Part shown: one piece after another, positions 56,740-64,000 of the stretch
How the letters are laid out: the number at the start of each line of letters is the position of its first letter
Numbering within the stretch: position 1 is the first letter of the stretch
Assembly (NCBI GenBank): GCA_963849105.1
Contig: CAWKGD010000003.1
Coordinates: 496,001-560,000, forward strand
Length of the DNA: 64,000 bases
Direction: 5' to 3'
Origin: CAVRXQ01 sp963849105
Lineage (GTDB): Bacteria > Actinomycetota > Acidimicrobiia > Acidimicrobiales > Bog-793
Notes under the pieces: generated by a model
Seen by the model: the letters and a program-made list of their open reading frames with translations, nothing else
What the model was told of the DNA's origin: nothing
Database searches by the model: none
Made by a program: the position numbers and the translations under genes

Positions 56740-57512
56740 ACCCTGAGCGCGGCGCGCTGATCAGCGGCAACTGGAAGATGAACGAGAATCACTTCGAGTC
56801 GCTGAAGCTCGTCCAAGAACTCGCGGCGCTGTTGCTGCAGGGTGCGATTCCCCAAGGACGCGAGGTCAGCATCCATCCGCCGTTCACGTCGTTGCGCACG
56901 GTGCAGACGGCGGTCGAGACCGATCACGTTCCGGTCGCGCTCGGCGCGCAGAATTGTTACTTCGAAGACCGCGGCGCGTACACCGGAGAGGTGAGCCCCG
57001 AGATGCTCGCCCGCCTCAACGTCCGCTTCGTCATTTGCGGGCATTCCGAGCGCCGCCAGTACTTCGACGAGACCGATGAGATCGTGAGGAAGAAGGTCGG
57101 TGCCGTTCTCCGACAGGGTATGTGTCCGATCGTCTGCGTCGGCGAGACCCTCGAAGAACGCGATGCGGGCGCCGCGGAAAGCAAGGTCCGTCGCCAGGTC
57201 GCGGTGGCGTTCGAAGGGATGAAGTCCGACGACATAGCGAGCTGCGTGGTCGCGTACGAGCCGATCTGGGCGATCGGGACGGGAGAGACGGCGAGCGCAA
57301 AGGATGCACAGGAGATGTGCGGCGTCGTGCGTGAGGAGATCGCCCGATTCGCCAAGTCGGCGGCTGCGGCGATTCGCATCCAGTACGGCGGGTCGGTCAC
57401 CCCAGAAAGTGCTCCCGAAATGATCGCCGGGGGGGACGTCGACGGCTTCCTGGTCGGCGGGGCGAGCCTCGACGCCCAGAAATTCTTCTCGATCGTACGC
57501 GCGGGCGCGTAG
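56736..57512 (+). CDS. tpiA: Triosephosphate isomerase
   Basis: A 258-residue TIM-barrel. Lys14 in ISGNWKMN, the His in ICGHSERRQ and the Glu in AYEPIWAIGTG are the catalytic residues, and the phosphate-binding IQYGGSVTPES loop is complete. GTG 56736 overlaps the pgk stop (GTGA). It interconverts dihydroxyacetone phosphate and glyceraldehyde-3-phosphate. It would also receive dihydroxyacetone phosphate from the GlpD reaction upstream in the window. Confidence 0.96.
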   Translation: MNPERGALISGNWKMNENHFESLKLVQELAALLLQGAIPQGREVSIHPPFTSLRTVQTAVETDHVPVALGAQNCYFEDRGAYTGEVSPEMLARLNVRFVICGHSERRQYFDETDEIVRKKVGAVLRQGMCPIVCVGETLEERDAGAAESKVRRQVAVAFEGMKSDDIASCVVAYEPIWAIGTGETASAKDAQEMCGVVREEIARFAKSAAAAIRIQYGGSVTPESAPEMIAGGDVDGFLVGGASLDAQKFFSIVRAGA

Positions 57513-57593
57513 GCGCGACGCGCGTCGATTCCCTGCTCAGCGGGCTGGTAGCCTGCCTGCGCTCCATCCCGCGGACCGAGGAGGATCCTGAAC

Positions 57594-57824
57594 GTGCTGA
57601 CCGACGTCGTCGTCGGGATCTTGACCGCCGCCTCGTTCGCGCTGATCCTGCTCATCTTGTTGCACTCTGGGCGCGGCGGCGGCCTCTCCGACATGTTCGG
57701 GTCGACGGTGGGGTCCGCGGCGGCTGGGTCGACCGTCGCCGAGAAGAACCTCGACCGCCTGACGATCACCGTCGCGGTGATCTTCGCCTTCTCGGTGGTG
57801 ATCATCGGCATCAGGTGGGGCTAA
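57594..57824 (+). CDS. secG: Preprotein translocase subunit SecG
   Basis: A 76-residue protein with two membrane segments (VGILTAASFALILLILLH and ITVAVIFAFSVVIIGI) linked by the typical SGRGGGLSDMFG loop. It assists SecYE protein export. GTG 57594 has GGAGGAT 7 bases upstream. It ends 10 bases inside the next gene. Confidence 0.93.
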   Translation: MLTDVVVGILTAASFALILLILLHSGRGGGLSDMFGSTVGSAAAGSTVAEKNLDRLTITVAVIFAFSVVIIGIRWG

Positions 57825-59635
57825 GACCTGCCACAGCCGCAGCTCTTTTCGCTGTCGTCTTCGCGGCCTTCGGCAGCACCGCAACCGCCGTATCGCGATC
57901 GACAACCTCAGCAACGCCCACCTCGAGCGGCACGATCACGCTGAAATCGGGCGGCATCGTCACCGTTGCGGTGCAGAGCCTGCCGAAGGAGTACAACCCC
58001 GCGACGCCAGCGGGCTCGAACGCGGTCACCCAGATGGTGATGGAACAGGTATGGCCACAGCCGTTCGTCGTTGGCTCGGACATACGCGTCGACATCGGCC
58101 CGGGGCTGATCACCGCGGCTGAACTCGTCGGGGTGAAGCCACAAACCGTCGTCTACACGCTGGCGAAAGGCGCACGATGGTCTGACGGCGTGCCGATCTC
58201 GGTTGCCGACTTCGTCTACGACTGGCACGAATTCGTCGCCGAAGGCCCGTTGCTTCCGGCGTCGTTCCCGCTGGCGGGCTACGAAGCGATCACCTCGATC
58301 ACCGCGACGAAGAACGACACTGTGACCGTCGTCTTCAAGACGCCCTACGCCGATTGGCAAGCGCTCTTCGCGAATCTCGTTCCTGCGCACGTCGCCAAAC
58401 GGTACGGATGGTCGGCCGCCTTCACCGGACCGGTCCCGACTCACCTGGTGTCCGGCGGCCCATTTATCGTCTCGAAGGTCGTTCCGGATAGCGAACTTGT
58501 CCTGTCGCGCAATCCGAAGTACTGGGAACGGCCAGCGCATCTTTCAGAGATCATCTTCAAAGTCGAACGGAATGCAGCCGCGACGCTTTCGGACCTCGCT
58601 TCGGGGAGCGTCGACGTCGCCGAGCTCGATCCGGGGCCGGCCGTCTCGTCCACGGTCCTCCGCAACAGAGATCTCGACGCCGTGAACGAACTGTCACCGG
58701 TGATGTGGCAACTCGATTTCAATCTCGCCGACCCGACGCTGTCCTCGCTCGAACTCCGTCTTGCGCTGGCGAACCTGATCAATCGTGCGCAGCTTGTGTC
58801 GGATTCCGCGGGACTGCTCAGCGCGAGCGTGTTCGCGTCATCGAACCATCTGTACGGAGCCGGAGATCCCGGGCATCGGCGGGACGACGGACCCTACAAG
58901 GGATCGAGTCTCACGATCGCCGACCAATTACTGGAGTCATCTGGTTACTCGATCAATCGCGATGGGCTCGTCACGACGTCGAATGGGAGCGCGCTCATGC
59001 TCACGGTCACCGGTCCGACGGGCAATCCGTTGATCGACCGGGTCGAGGACGAACTGCAAGCGCAACTTCTCTCGGCGGGAATCGGACTGCGGATCCAGAA
59101 CGTCGCTTTGTCAACGCTTCTCGACACCGAGCTGCCCCGAGGTGAATACCAGCTCGCGATCGCACCGTACCTATTGTCCCGGTTTCCCTCGACGACCGAG
59201 GGCCTATACGGCGATCCCGTCGGACCGACGCCGAATCTTCCGACAACGCCGAGCACGTCCGTGCCGGCGGGGAGTTCGATCTACAGCGAGGGATCAGAGT
59301 CGGAACCATCCGCGGATTCGGCCGATGTTGTGACCCGCGATGTCCTCGGGTTCGACGACCCCGTCGTCACGGAACTTTATCCGCGTGCGATCTCTCAGCT
59401 CAATTTCCTCAAAGCGTCGAACCTGTACAACGACATCGACTCCCAGCTGTGGGCCGAGATGGTGGCCCTGCCGCTCTTCCAAGAGCCGACGGTTCTCATC
59501 TACCGGGACAGCCTCGTCAACGTGAGCTACTCCTATTCTTGGGCGGGGCCGATGTGGAACGCAGAACAGTGGGGGATCCAGGTGAGTCCTCCGCCGACCA
59601 CGACGACGACCTTGGCCCCCGTTCCCGCGGGATGA
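57815..59635 (+). CDS. ABC transporter substrate-binding protein, family 5 (peptide/nickel type)
   Basis: A 606-residue periplasmic/extracellular binding protein. A hydrophobic signal-like segment (about 7-24) leads into the family-5 start, GGIVTVAVQSLPKEYNPATPAG. Characteristic parts include LAKGARWSDGVPISVADFVYDW and a long substrate-binding domain. No permease or ATPase genes accompany it, so it may be an orphan. A poly-Thr tail (TTTTTLAPVPAG) ends the protein, perhaps as a wall-spanning or linker sequence. GTG 57815 overlaps secG by 10 bases. The ligand is not known. Confidence 0.85.
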   Translation: MGLRPATAAALFAVVFAAFGSTATAVSRSTTSATPTSSGTITLKSGGIVTVAVQSLPKEYNPATPAGSNAVTQMVMEQVWPQPFVVGSDIRVDIGPGLITAAELVGVKPQTVVYTLAKGARWSDGVPISVADFVYDWHEFVAEGPLLPASFPLAGYEAITSITATKNDTVTVVFKTPYADWQALFANLVPAHVAKRYGWSAAFTGPVPTHLVSGGPFIVSKVVPDSELVLSRNPKYWERPAHLSEIIFKVERNAAATLSDLASGSVDVAELDPGPAVSSTVLRNRDLDAVNELSPVMWQLDFNLADPTLSSLELRLALANLINRAQLVSDSAGLLSASVFASSNHLYGAGDPGHRRDDGPYKGSSLTIADQLLESSGYSINRDGLVTTSNGSALMLTVTGPTGNPLIDRVEDELQAQLLSAGIGLRIQNVALSTLLDTELPRGEYQLAIAPYLLSRFPSTTEGLYGDPVGPTPNLPTTPSTSVPAGSSIYSEGSESEPSADSADVVTRDVLGFDDPVVTELYPRAISQLNFLKASNLYNDIDSQLWAEMVALPLFQEPTVLIYRDSLVNVSYSYSWAGPMWNAEQWGIQVSPPPTTTTTLAPVPAG

Positions 59636-59701
59636 GTCGTTTCGGATTCGCGATTTCGAAGCGGTAGCCTCACCGCGCTCGAATCGTTCCGAGTTCGGTA
59701 C

Positions 59702-59785
59702 GTCGGAGTGGCGGAATAGGCAGACGCGCCAGCTTGAGGGGCTGGTGCCCGCAAGGGCGTGGGGGTTCAAGTCCCCCCTCCGACA
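59702..59785 (+). tRNA. tRNA-Leu (anticodon GAG)
   Basis: A class II tRNA with acceptor stem GTCGGAG/CTCCGAC, a D arm, an anticodon arm CCAGC-TTGAGGG-GCTGG with GAG at 59736-59738, a long variable arm, and the T-arm GGGGG-TTCAAGT-CCCCC. The A at 59785 is the discriminator base; CCA is not encoded. The adjacent serine recombinase gene ends inside its T-loop, so this tRNA is a candidate integration site. Confidence 0.95.
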
Positions 59786-61200
59786 CACGCATTCTCCGAC
59801 TGGGTGCCCAATCCCACCTCAGACAGAGTCACGTTGAGCTTCGGTGCGCCGAAGATGCCGACCTCTAGATGGTCCGGAAACACGATGACGCGCTCCACCA
59901 ACTCATCGACCAGCGCCCGTCGCTCCTGCTCGGTTGCCTCGGCCCAAATCTGATTCAGGTCGAGGTCCCGAAGAATCGCGGCGACTTGCTCAAAGCGCAG
60001 AGCTAACTCGTTCGCTTCTACCTGTTTCTCCTGTTCGTGCCCGATAGCGATCCGTACCGCTTCGATCTGGGATGCGATCGCGCGCTCTTCATCCCCGAAC
60101 AGGTCCGCACCGATCTTCCCCGCGTAGTACAGCTCGAGCAGCTTGCGCCGGCGCCGATCGAGCTCCGCCAGGGTGTCCGCCGGACGCCGGCCGGCCGGTC
60201 GCCGCCCCTCTCGGGGCTGTCCGCCCGCCCGTCCCAGCTGCCGGCGGATCGCCTCTTGCAGCCCCTCGTCCTGCGCCAGGAGCTGCATCCCGAGCAGTGC
60301 TGCTCGGTGCAGTCCTCGGTTCGTCCTCCTCGGCTGGCCACAGCCCTTCCCCCGGTGACGGCACCGGTACATCGACCGCCCCTCGCCGGTCGTTTCGATC
60401 GCCATCCGCTTACCGCACAGCCCACAGAACACCCGGCCTGACAGCAGGTCCGTCCCACGCCTGCGTCCCGGCACACGCCCACGTTGAGCCGCAGCGAACT
60501 CCGCAGCGCTGACGATGGCCTCATGTCGCCCAGGGAACCACTCGCCGTTCAGTTGCACCTCACCGAGGTAGATCCGCGATCGAAGAATGACGCCAGCTGT
60601 TGAGTACTTGATCCCAGTGCGCTCCTCAATCTGCCGATGGCTCGCTCCCTCCGCCCGCAGCCTGAACACTTCTCGGACTCGCCCAGCATCGCCGTTCGGT
60701 ACCAGCTCACCCTCAACGAGGTCGTAACCGGTCTTCGGCCGGTTCACCCATTTGCCCTCCCGCACTGCCTGATGCAAGCCCATCTTCACGTTCTCCGCGA
60801 GCTGTTCCCGGTAGAACTGCGCGAACGCGCCGATGATGTTGAAGTACATGCGTCCCGTCGCAGAGGACAGGTCGAAGTTCTCGTTCACCGAATGAAGCGC
60901 GACGCCAAGCGTCATGCACTTTTCGGAGAGCAGTATCAAATCGCCGAGGTTGCGCGAGAGCCGGTCGAGCCTCCAGATCAGCAGCGTGCTGACATGCCCG
61001 GCCTCCACCATGGCAAGCACCTGTTGCAAGCCCGGTCTGTCCAGATCCTTTCCAGACTTGCCAGGGTCCGAAACGAGGACGACGTCACCGAGATCATGTA
61101 GCAGCGCGTACGCACGGAGCTTGTCCGCTTGGCCCTCGATCGAGAACCCTTCGGCCGCCTGCTCCTCGGTCGACACCCGGCAGTAAGCGACGTTCAACAT
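59767..61200 (-). CDS. Large serine recombinase / site-specific integrase
   Basis: A 477-residue serine recombinase. The catalytic Ser10 is in AYCRVSTEEQ, and the arginine-containing block IWRLDRLSRNLGDLILL follows. A recombinase domain and a zinc ribbon (CGLCGKR...CRHRGKGCG, about 270-300) precede a helical coiled-coil stretch, typical of integrases of actinobacterial elements. ATG 61200 has GGAAGGG 7 bases upstream. The stop codon (TGA, 59767-59769) and last residues are written over the 3' part of tRNA-Leu, so integration next to this tRNA is likely. The exact att core cannot be read because the other end is outside the window. Confidence 0.92.
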   Translation of the reverse strand: MLNVAYCRVSTEEQAAEGFSIEGQADKLRAYALLHDLGDVVLVSDPGKSGKDLDRPGLQQVLAMVEAGHVSTLLIWRLDRLSRNLGDLILLSEKCMTLGVALHSVNENFDLSSATGRMYFNIIGAFAQFYREQLAENVKMGLHQAVREGKWVNRPKTGYDLVEGELVPNGDAGRVREVFRLRAEGASHRQIEERTGIKYSTAGVILRSRIYLGEVQLNGEWFPGRHEAIVSAAEFAAAQRGRVPGRRRGTDLLSGRVFCGLCGKRMAIETTGEGRSMYRCRHRGKGCGQPRRTNRGLHRAALLGMQLLAQDEGLQEAIRRQLGRAGGQPREGRRPAGRRPADTLAELDRRRRKLLELYYAGKIGADLFGDEERAIASQIEAVRIAIGHEQEKQVEANELALRFEQVAAILRDLDLNQIWAEATEQERRALVDELVERVIVFPDHLEVGIFGAPKLNVTLSEVGLGTQSENACVGGGT

Positions 61201-61294
61201 TGGGTTTCCCTTCCAGCTCCTTTACCTTCGTAGCGATCCGAAGTGCGATCCGAACGAGAATCTCGGCCACCGGAGAGCGGTCGAAGCCTGTCAT
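61094..61294 (-). CDS. Possible small protein coupled to the Rep-like gene
   Basis: The Rep-like stop TGA overlaps an ATG (ATGA) that opens a 66-codon frame. The first 34 residues (start MTGFDRSPVAEILVRIALRIATKVKELE) look like an amphipathic helix. The rest overlaps the recombinase start by 107 bases in another frame and is Arg/Gly rich. A genuine small gene is possible, but the overlap makes it uncertain. Confidence 0.3.
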   Translation of the reverse strand: MTGFDRSPVAEILVRIALRIATKVKELEGKPNVERRLLPGVDRGAGGRRVLDRGPSGQAPCVRAAT

Positions 61295-62373
61295 GCGCGT
61301 CCGGCTTCTGCTCGTTTCTTTCTCACTCTCGCCTGAAACGTCACACCTGAGCGGACTTCGTACCGGCGCACCTCTCGCGCAAGACGGATAACGGTGTCAG
61401 GAAGCGTGTCCGTTCCGACGACCGCGCCAAAACTCGTGAGTTCACCGACGAGCCGCGGCATCTGCCTCCGAAGGTCACCAACTCGCTTGCCCTCGGTCGT
61501 TCGCTCAAGCCCGATCTCGTTTTGGCGAATCGATGCGCGCTGGACGACCCGCCACTCACTGGCGATCGGCCAACGCGACTTCGTGCTGTCAGCGATCGGC
61601 AGCCGATACGTAAGCCACTCATCGGTCAGGTTCGCCCATATGGCGCCTGGCACAGCGAGAACTTCGTCCGGCCCCTCCACCCCGTACTCGCGAAGCGCAG
61701 CTCGCCCGATCTCGAATTCGACACGAAGCACTGGCCGCGCTGGATCGAACGACGCTCCCCAGATTTCTGGCCAATAATCGCTCCCTTTCTTATTGACTTC
61801 GATCGTCTTGTCGTAGACGCGCGCTGAGATCGTTCCAGTCGCCCGTTTGCCGAAGACAAACCCTGTGAAGTCTTCGCCCTCCTCATAGGTATCTCGCTCA
61901 CGTCCACGACAAACGAAGCGATGCCGATCGTCTCCTGATAACTCCCAACCCTGGAAGTCCGCGTGAAGGTCCAGTCGGCTCACCGATAGGAGAAGTGGGC
62001 CGACCGCATTTTCGAGGAGGTCCGCGAAGAAGAGCACCGTCGCCACCGGACCCTCGCCGTGGATCAGCTCGGCGCGAGGCTGCACTCGGATCGCGGGGAG
62101 ATTGCGGCTCGGCGTGATGCCGACCACGCCATTCGGGTGATCGAGCCGAAAGCGATATCGCCCGAGCCCGTACGGACGGAGCATGAACCCACACCCGCCA
62201 AGATCGAACGGAACCGAACACTCTCCACTCTCGGCGAGTTCGCGAGACCTGCCCAAGCGTTCGAGCAATTCGGTAGGGAGGCTTGCCCGGCCAGACAGAT
62301 AGACCGCATCGACGCCCGACGCCAGCTCGACCAGCCGACCGCTTGTCCCGCTCCCCTCAACCTCGACTTGCAT
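61291..62373 (-). CDS. Rep-like replication initiation factor (Rep_trans-type) of an integrative element
   Basis: A 360-residue protein. The middle contains SRLDLHADFQGW, a FGKRATGTISARVYDKTIE segment and a LRVEFEIGRAALREYG block. The order and spacing resemble replication initiation factors of rolling-circle plasmids and integrative elements (Rep_trans/RstA-like), where the YDK tyrosine region is near the active site. Assignment is by pattern only. The ATG at 62373 lies 7 bases after a TATACT box, so the mRNA is probably leaderless. It is followed by a possible small gene and the recombinase, all on the minus strand. Confidence 0.6.
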   Translation of the reverse strand: MQVEVEGSGTSGRLVELASGVDAVYLSGRASLPTELLERLGRSRELAESGECSVPFDLGGCGFMLRPYGLGRYRFRLDHPNGVVGITPSRNLPAIRVQPRAELIHGEGPVATVLFFADLLENAVGPLLLSVSRLDLHADFQGWELSGDDRHRFVCRGRERDTYEEGEDFTGFVFGKRATGTISARVYDKTIEVNKKGSDYWPEIWGASFDPARPVLRVEFEIGRAALREYGVEGPDEVLAVPGAIWANLTDEWLTYRLPIADSTKSRWPIASEWRVVQRASIRQNEIGLERTTEGKRVGDLRRQMPRLVGELTSFGAVVGTDTLPDTVIRLAREVRRYEVRSGVTFQARVRKKRAEAGRA

Positions 62374-62409
62374 AGTTGCGAGTATAAATTACACCTGTGT
62401 CACTCGCAA
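62374..62409 (-). promoter_or_regulatory. Leaderless promoter with paired operator for the Rep-like gene
   Basis: On the minus strand TTGCGA (62409-62404) and TATACT (62386-62381) are separated by 17 bases, with the ATG A at 62373 only 7 bases after the -10. Transcription would therefore start at or very near the start codon. The inverted repeat TTGCGAGT/ACTCGCAA (62376-62383 and 62402-62409) overlaps both the -35 and -10 flanks. A repressor binding there would block RNA polymerase. The same ACTCGC motif occurs at 62796-62813. Confidence 0.6.
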
Positions 62410-62417
62410 CTCCGCGA

Positions 62418-62795
62418 CTATGGCCTCCGGCCGACCTTCCTGCCAGGCGCCAACCAGTACTCCTTCGGGTCGACTTGGATCCCTGGCATCTCGAACTCGT
62501 CGGGGTGTTGGCCGGTCATTCTCCGAAAGCGCGCCACCTTCCGCCAGATCGTCGACTTGTGCATCCCGAATCGTTCAAGCCCTTCGAACCCGCCGTAGAG
62601 ATGCCACATGACCCAAAAGCCAATGAGGTCTTCAACGATCTGGCAGGAGAGCGGTTCGACCTTGGGCTCGACAAAAGGAGCGACGTGAGGATAGATCCGC
62701 TTGCGAACAACCCCGACGTAGGCCTCCCACGCTTGACGGGCAAGCCCCCTTCCCTCGGGTGTTTCCATCGGATCCGAACGAAAGTCTGGAGTCAT
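62418..62795 (-). CDS. Small HTH-like element protein
   Basis: A 125-residue protein from ATG 62795. The C-terminal part (GGFEGLERFGMHKSTIWRKVARFRRMTGQHPDEF) looks like a helix-turn-helix of the kind seen in replication or regulatory proteins of integrative elements. The N-terminal part is helical and unassigned. It probably starts from a leaderless promoter (TATTGT box, ATG 6 bases on). It could regulate the two similar operators here, which is inference. No family name is given. Confidence 0.6.
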   Translation of the reverse strand: MTPDFRSDPMETPEGRGLARQAWEAYVGVVRKRIYPHVAPFVEPKVEPLSCQIVEDLIGFWVMWHLYGGFEGLERFGMHKSTIWRKVARFRRMTGQHPDEFEMPGIQVDPKEYWLAPGRKVGRRP

Positions 62796-62813
62796 ACTCG
62801 CACAATAGCGAGT
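62796..62813. promoter_or_regulatory. Operator-like inverted repeat before the HTH gene
   Basis: ACTCGC (62796-62801) and GCGAGT (62808-62813) form a perfect 6-bp inverted repeat around ACAATA, whose complement TATTGT is a possible -10 box. It lies directly before the start codon. Its arms match the repeat upstream of the Rep-like gene. Confidence 0.5.
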
Positions 62814-62856
62814 GTGTCGACCGTTCCAGCTGACCCGATGGGGGAGTGCAACCAGG

Positions 62857-62984
62857 AACCGGCTGCGCCGGTTTCGCTTCCATTGTCCCGACGACAATCA
62901 CCGGGCCAGTCAAGGCTTCCCCTACGGGCAACCTCCGGTCGGCCTTGACAGCCCTGACGGTCTGCATCGAAACAGACGGCTGTC
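62857..62984. other. Cluster of hairpins, possible replication origin or structured RNA
   Basis: Four perfect or nested inverted repeats lie within 130 bases. The first is AACCGGC-TGC-GCCGGTT at 62857-62873. The second is ATTGTC/GACAAT around 62883-62899. The third is an 8-bp GTCAAGGC/GCCTTGAC pair spanning about 62909-62949. The last is a two-stem hairpin, GACAGCC/GGCTGTC outer and GTCTG/CAGAC inner, at 62947-62984. The region carries no convincing gene. In an element with a Rep-like protein this could be an origin of replication or transfer. A structured RNA is the alternative. Confidence 0.45.
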
Positions 62985-63035
62985 GAAAGGCGTCTCTACG
63001 CTCGGGGCACCGGCCCCAGGGCGTAGGAGGGTTTC

Positions 63036-63800
63036 ATGGATTCGCACCTCGGAACGTGGCAGCGCGACTGGCGCCGATTCGGAGCAGGCGTGATGGGTGG
63101 CGCGCTAGTACTCGGGGTTGGTTGGTTCAATGTCTCGCGTACCTTCATTTCAGCGGGTCCAAATGGGACGCTTGTCCATCCGTCGCCTCTCACGCTGGTG
63201 TTCTGGTTACTCCTCGCGGGTGCAGCGCTCGGCCTCTGGATTTACCTATCGACATACATCGATCTCCCTTGGTTCGGCAAACTCGCCGCAAAGGAACTGG
63301 ACCGCGTCCAACGCGATGAGTCGATCGAGTACGCATTGACCTGCACGGGATTCCACGATTTCGATGTGCAGGTTTGGGGTAAAAAGGGTTTCCGGCTGAT
63401 CAATCTTCAAGCCGAAATCTACAATGGCAGTGGCGAGGTAATTGAATACGAGTTTCTCGATGATTCCGTCACGTTTGAGAGTTACCAAAACGAGGCTGCC
63501 GTTATAGGACTGAAGAAGTCACGTATTCTGCCGAACCGCAGCTTCTCGTACATGCTACCCGTCGTGCACGTGCCGCTTGACCGGGAGCAATTCGCGGGTG
63601 GAGATGAGTATTCGGGCGAGATCGAATTTCGGATCAAATACAGGCACATAAAGGGAAGCAGAACTCGCCTCTCGCACTACAAGGTCACCTACAGCATAAC
63701 TGTGAGAGACGACGGAGCCATAAATCTTTACTGGTACTTCCTCATCGACGACGACGATTGGGATGATGCCGTGGCGGTTGCGGCGGGAGTAGCTGCCTAG
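63036..63800 (+). CDS. Membrane protein of unknown function in the integrated element
   Basis: A 254-residue protein with two membrane segments near the N-terminus (about 17-37 and 52-72), followed by a soluble beta-rich domain (about 90-240) with several Tyr and acidic residues. No family is recognised. ATG 63036 has GGAGG 5 bases upstream. It is the only plus-strand gene in the visible part of the element and may belong to its cargo. Its AT-richer 3' half differs in base use from the core genes. Confidence 0.7.
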   Translation: MDSHLGTWQRDWRRFGAGVMGGALVLGVGWFNVSRTFISAGPNGTLVHPSPLTLVFWLLLAGAALGLWIYLSTYIDLPWFGKLAAKELDRVQRDESIEYALTCTGFHDFDVQVWGKKGFRLINLQAEIYNGSGEVIEYEFLDDSVTFESYQNEAAVIGLKKSRILPNRSFSYMLPVVHVPLDREQFAGGDEYSGEIEFRIKYRHIKGSRTRLSHYKVTYSITVRDDGAINLYWYFLIDDDDWDDAVAVAAGVAA

Positions 63801-63883
63801 TGGTAACCCGACCGCCGATCGTGCTTCGGTGCGGCAGGGATTACTTCTTTCGAGTCTGACAAACGATGAGGGTGATGCAGTTT

Positions 63884-63914
63884 GCGGGTGCTGTGTTACA
63901 GGGAGCGCACCCGC
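63884..63914. repeat. Inverted repeat near the right edge
   Basis: GCGGGTG at 63884-63890 pairs with CACCCGC at 63908-63914 across 17 bases, about 85 bases after the membrane-protein gene. No T-run follows. It may end that transcript. Nothing else is recognised in 63801-64000. Confidence 0.35.
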
Positions 63915-64000
63915 GGAGCAGATTCAGGCGTCACCGGTTGTCGGCGCGATCGATCGGTGATGGATAACCGACACGTCCTCCGCTCCGAGAGCTTCCTCCT

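Noticed and set aside
59636..64000. Direct repeat of the tRNA-Leu 3' end as a second attachment site
   Set aside because: No copy of the tRNA 3' sequence was found by eye in the window; the element probably extends past its edge.

Overview
The window is high-GC chromosomal DNA with frequent GTG/TTG starts and many 4-nt stop/start overlaps. It most likely comes from an actinobacterium. The actinobacterial-type polA (Tyr in the O-helix), S1 protein, DtxR regulator and the uvrC-rapZ-yvcK-gap-pgk-tpiA-secG order all fit, and a lineage such as Acidimicrobiia is plausible. That class assignment is inference.

Layout. (1) About 1-10.6 kb: a partial coiled-coil gene, a DtxR-type regulator, polA, rpsA, coaE, a PIG-V-like mannosyltransferase, an F420-linked NADP-oxidoreductase-like gene, a small hypothetical gene and uvrB. 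(2) 10.6-44.1 kb: a GNAT pseudogene, then a roughly 33-kb block for uptake and breakdown of choline-, betaine- and glycerophosphodiester-like compounds. (3) 44.2-59.7 kb: uvrA, a VOC protein, a frameshifted nadA, uvrC, a methyltransferase, rapZ, yvcK, a VOC gene with compensating frameshifts where whiA might be expected, gap-pgk-tpiA, secG, a family-5 solute-binding protein and tRNA-Leu(GAG). (4) 59.7-64.0 kb: the start of an integrated element beside tRNA-Leu. It has a large serine recombinase, a Rep-like initiator, a small HTH protein, two similar leaderless promoter/operators, a cluster of hairpins and a membrane protein. Its far end lies outside the window.

How the block works together (inference from families and context). 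ProV/ProW/ProX-type genes import a quaternary amine. A choline-dehydrogenase-like GMC enzyme and an aldehyde dehydrogenase could make glycine betaine. An MttB/MtgB-like methyltransferase, a corrinoid protein, a methyl-THF:corrinoid methyltransferase and an ATP-dependent corrinoid activator (RACo/RamA-like) could remove the first methyl group to tetrahydrofolate. A FAD/GcvT demethylase coupled to EtfBA could remove the next ones. An MTHFR-like protein, a cyclodeaminase and formate-THF ligase could oxidise the methyl groups to formate with ATP recovery; no folD is seen here. A second ABC transporter co-transcribed with glpD and a metallophosphoesterase suggests glycerophosphodiester uptake feeding glycerol-3-phosphate and possibly choline into the same block. 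An IclR-type regulator sits between the two divergent corrinoid arms.

The most notable points are the acetogen-style corrinoid demethylation arm inside an otherwise respiratory (ETF/FAD) betaine pathway, a CADD-like diiron-oxygenase candidate with all six metal ligands, loss of the second metal-site ligands in the DtxR protein, and an integrative element whose recombinase stop codon lies inside tRNA-Leu. Three genes (GNAT, nadA, VOC) carry indels. These may be real decay or sequence errors.
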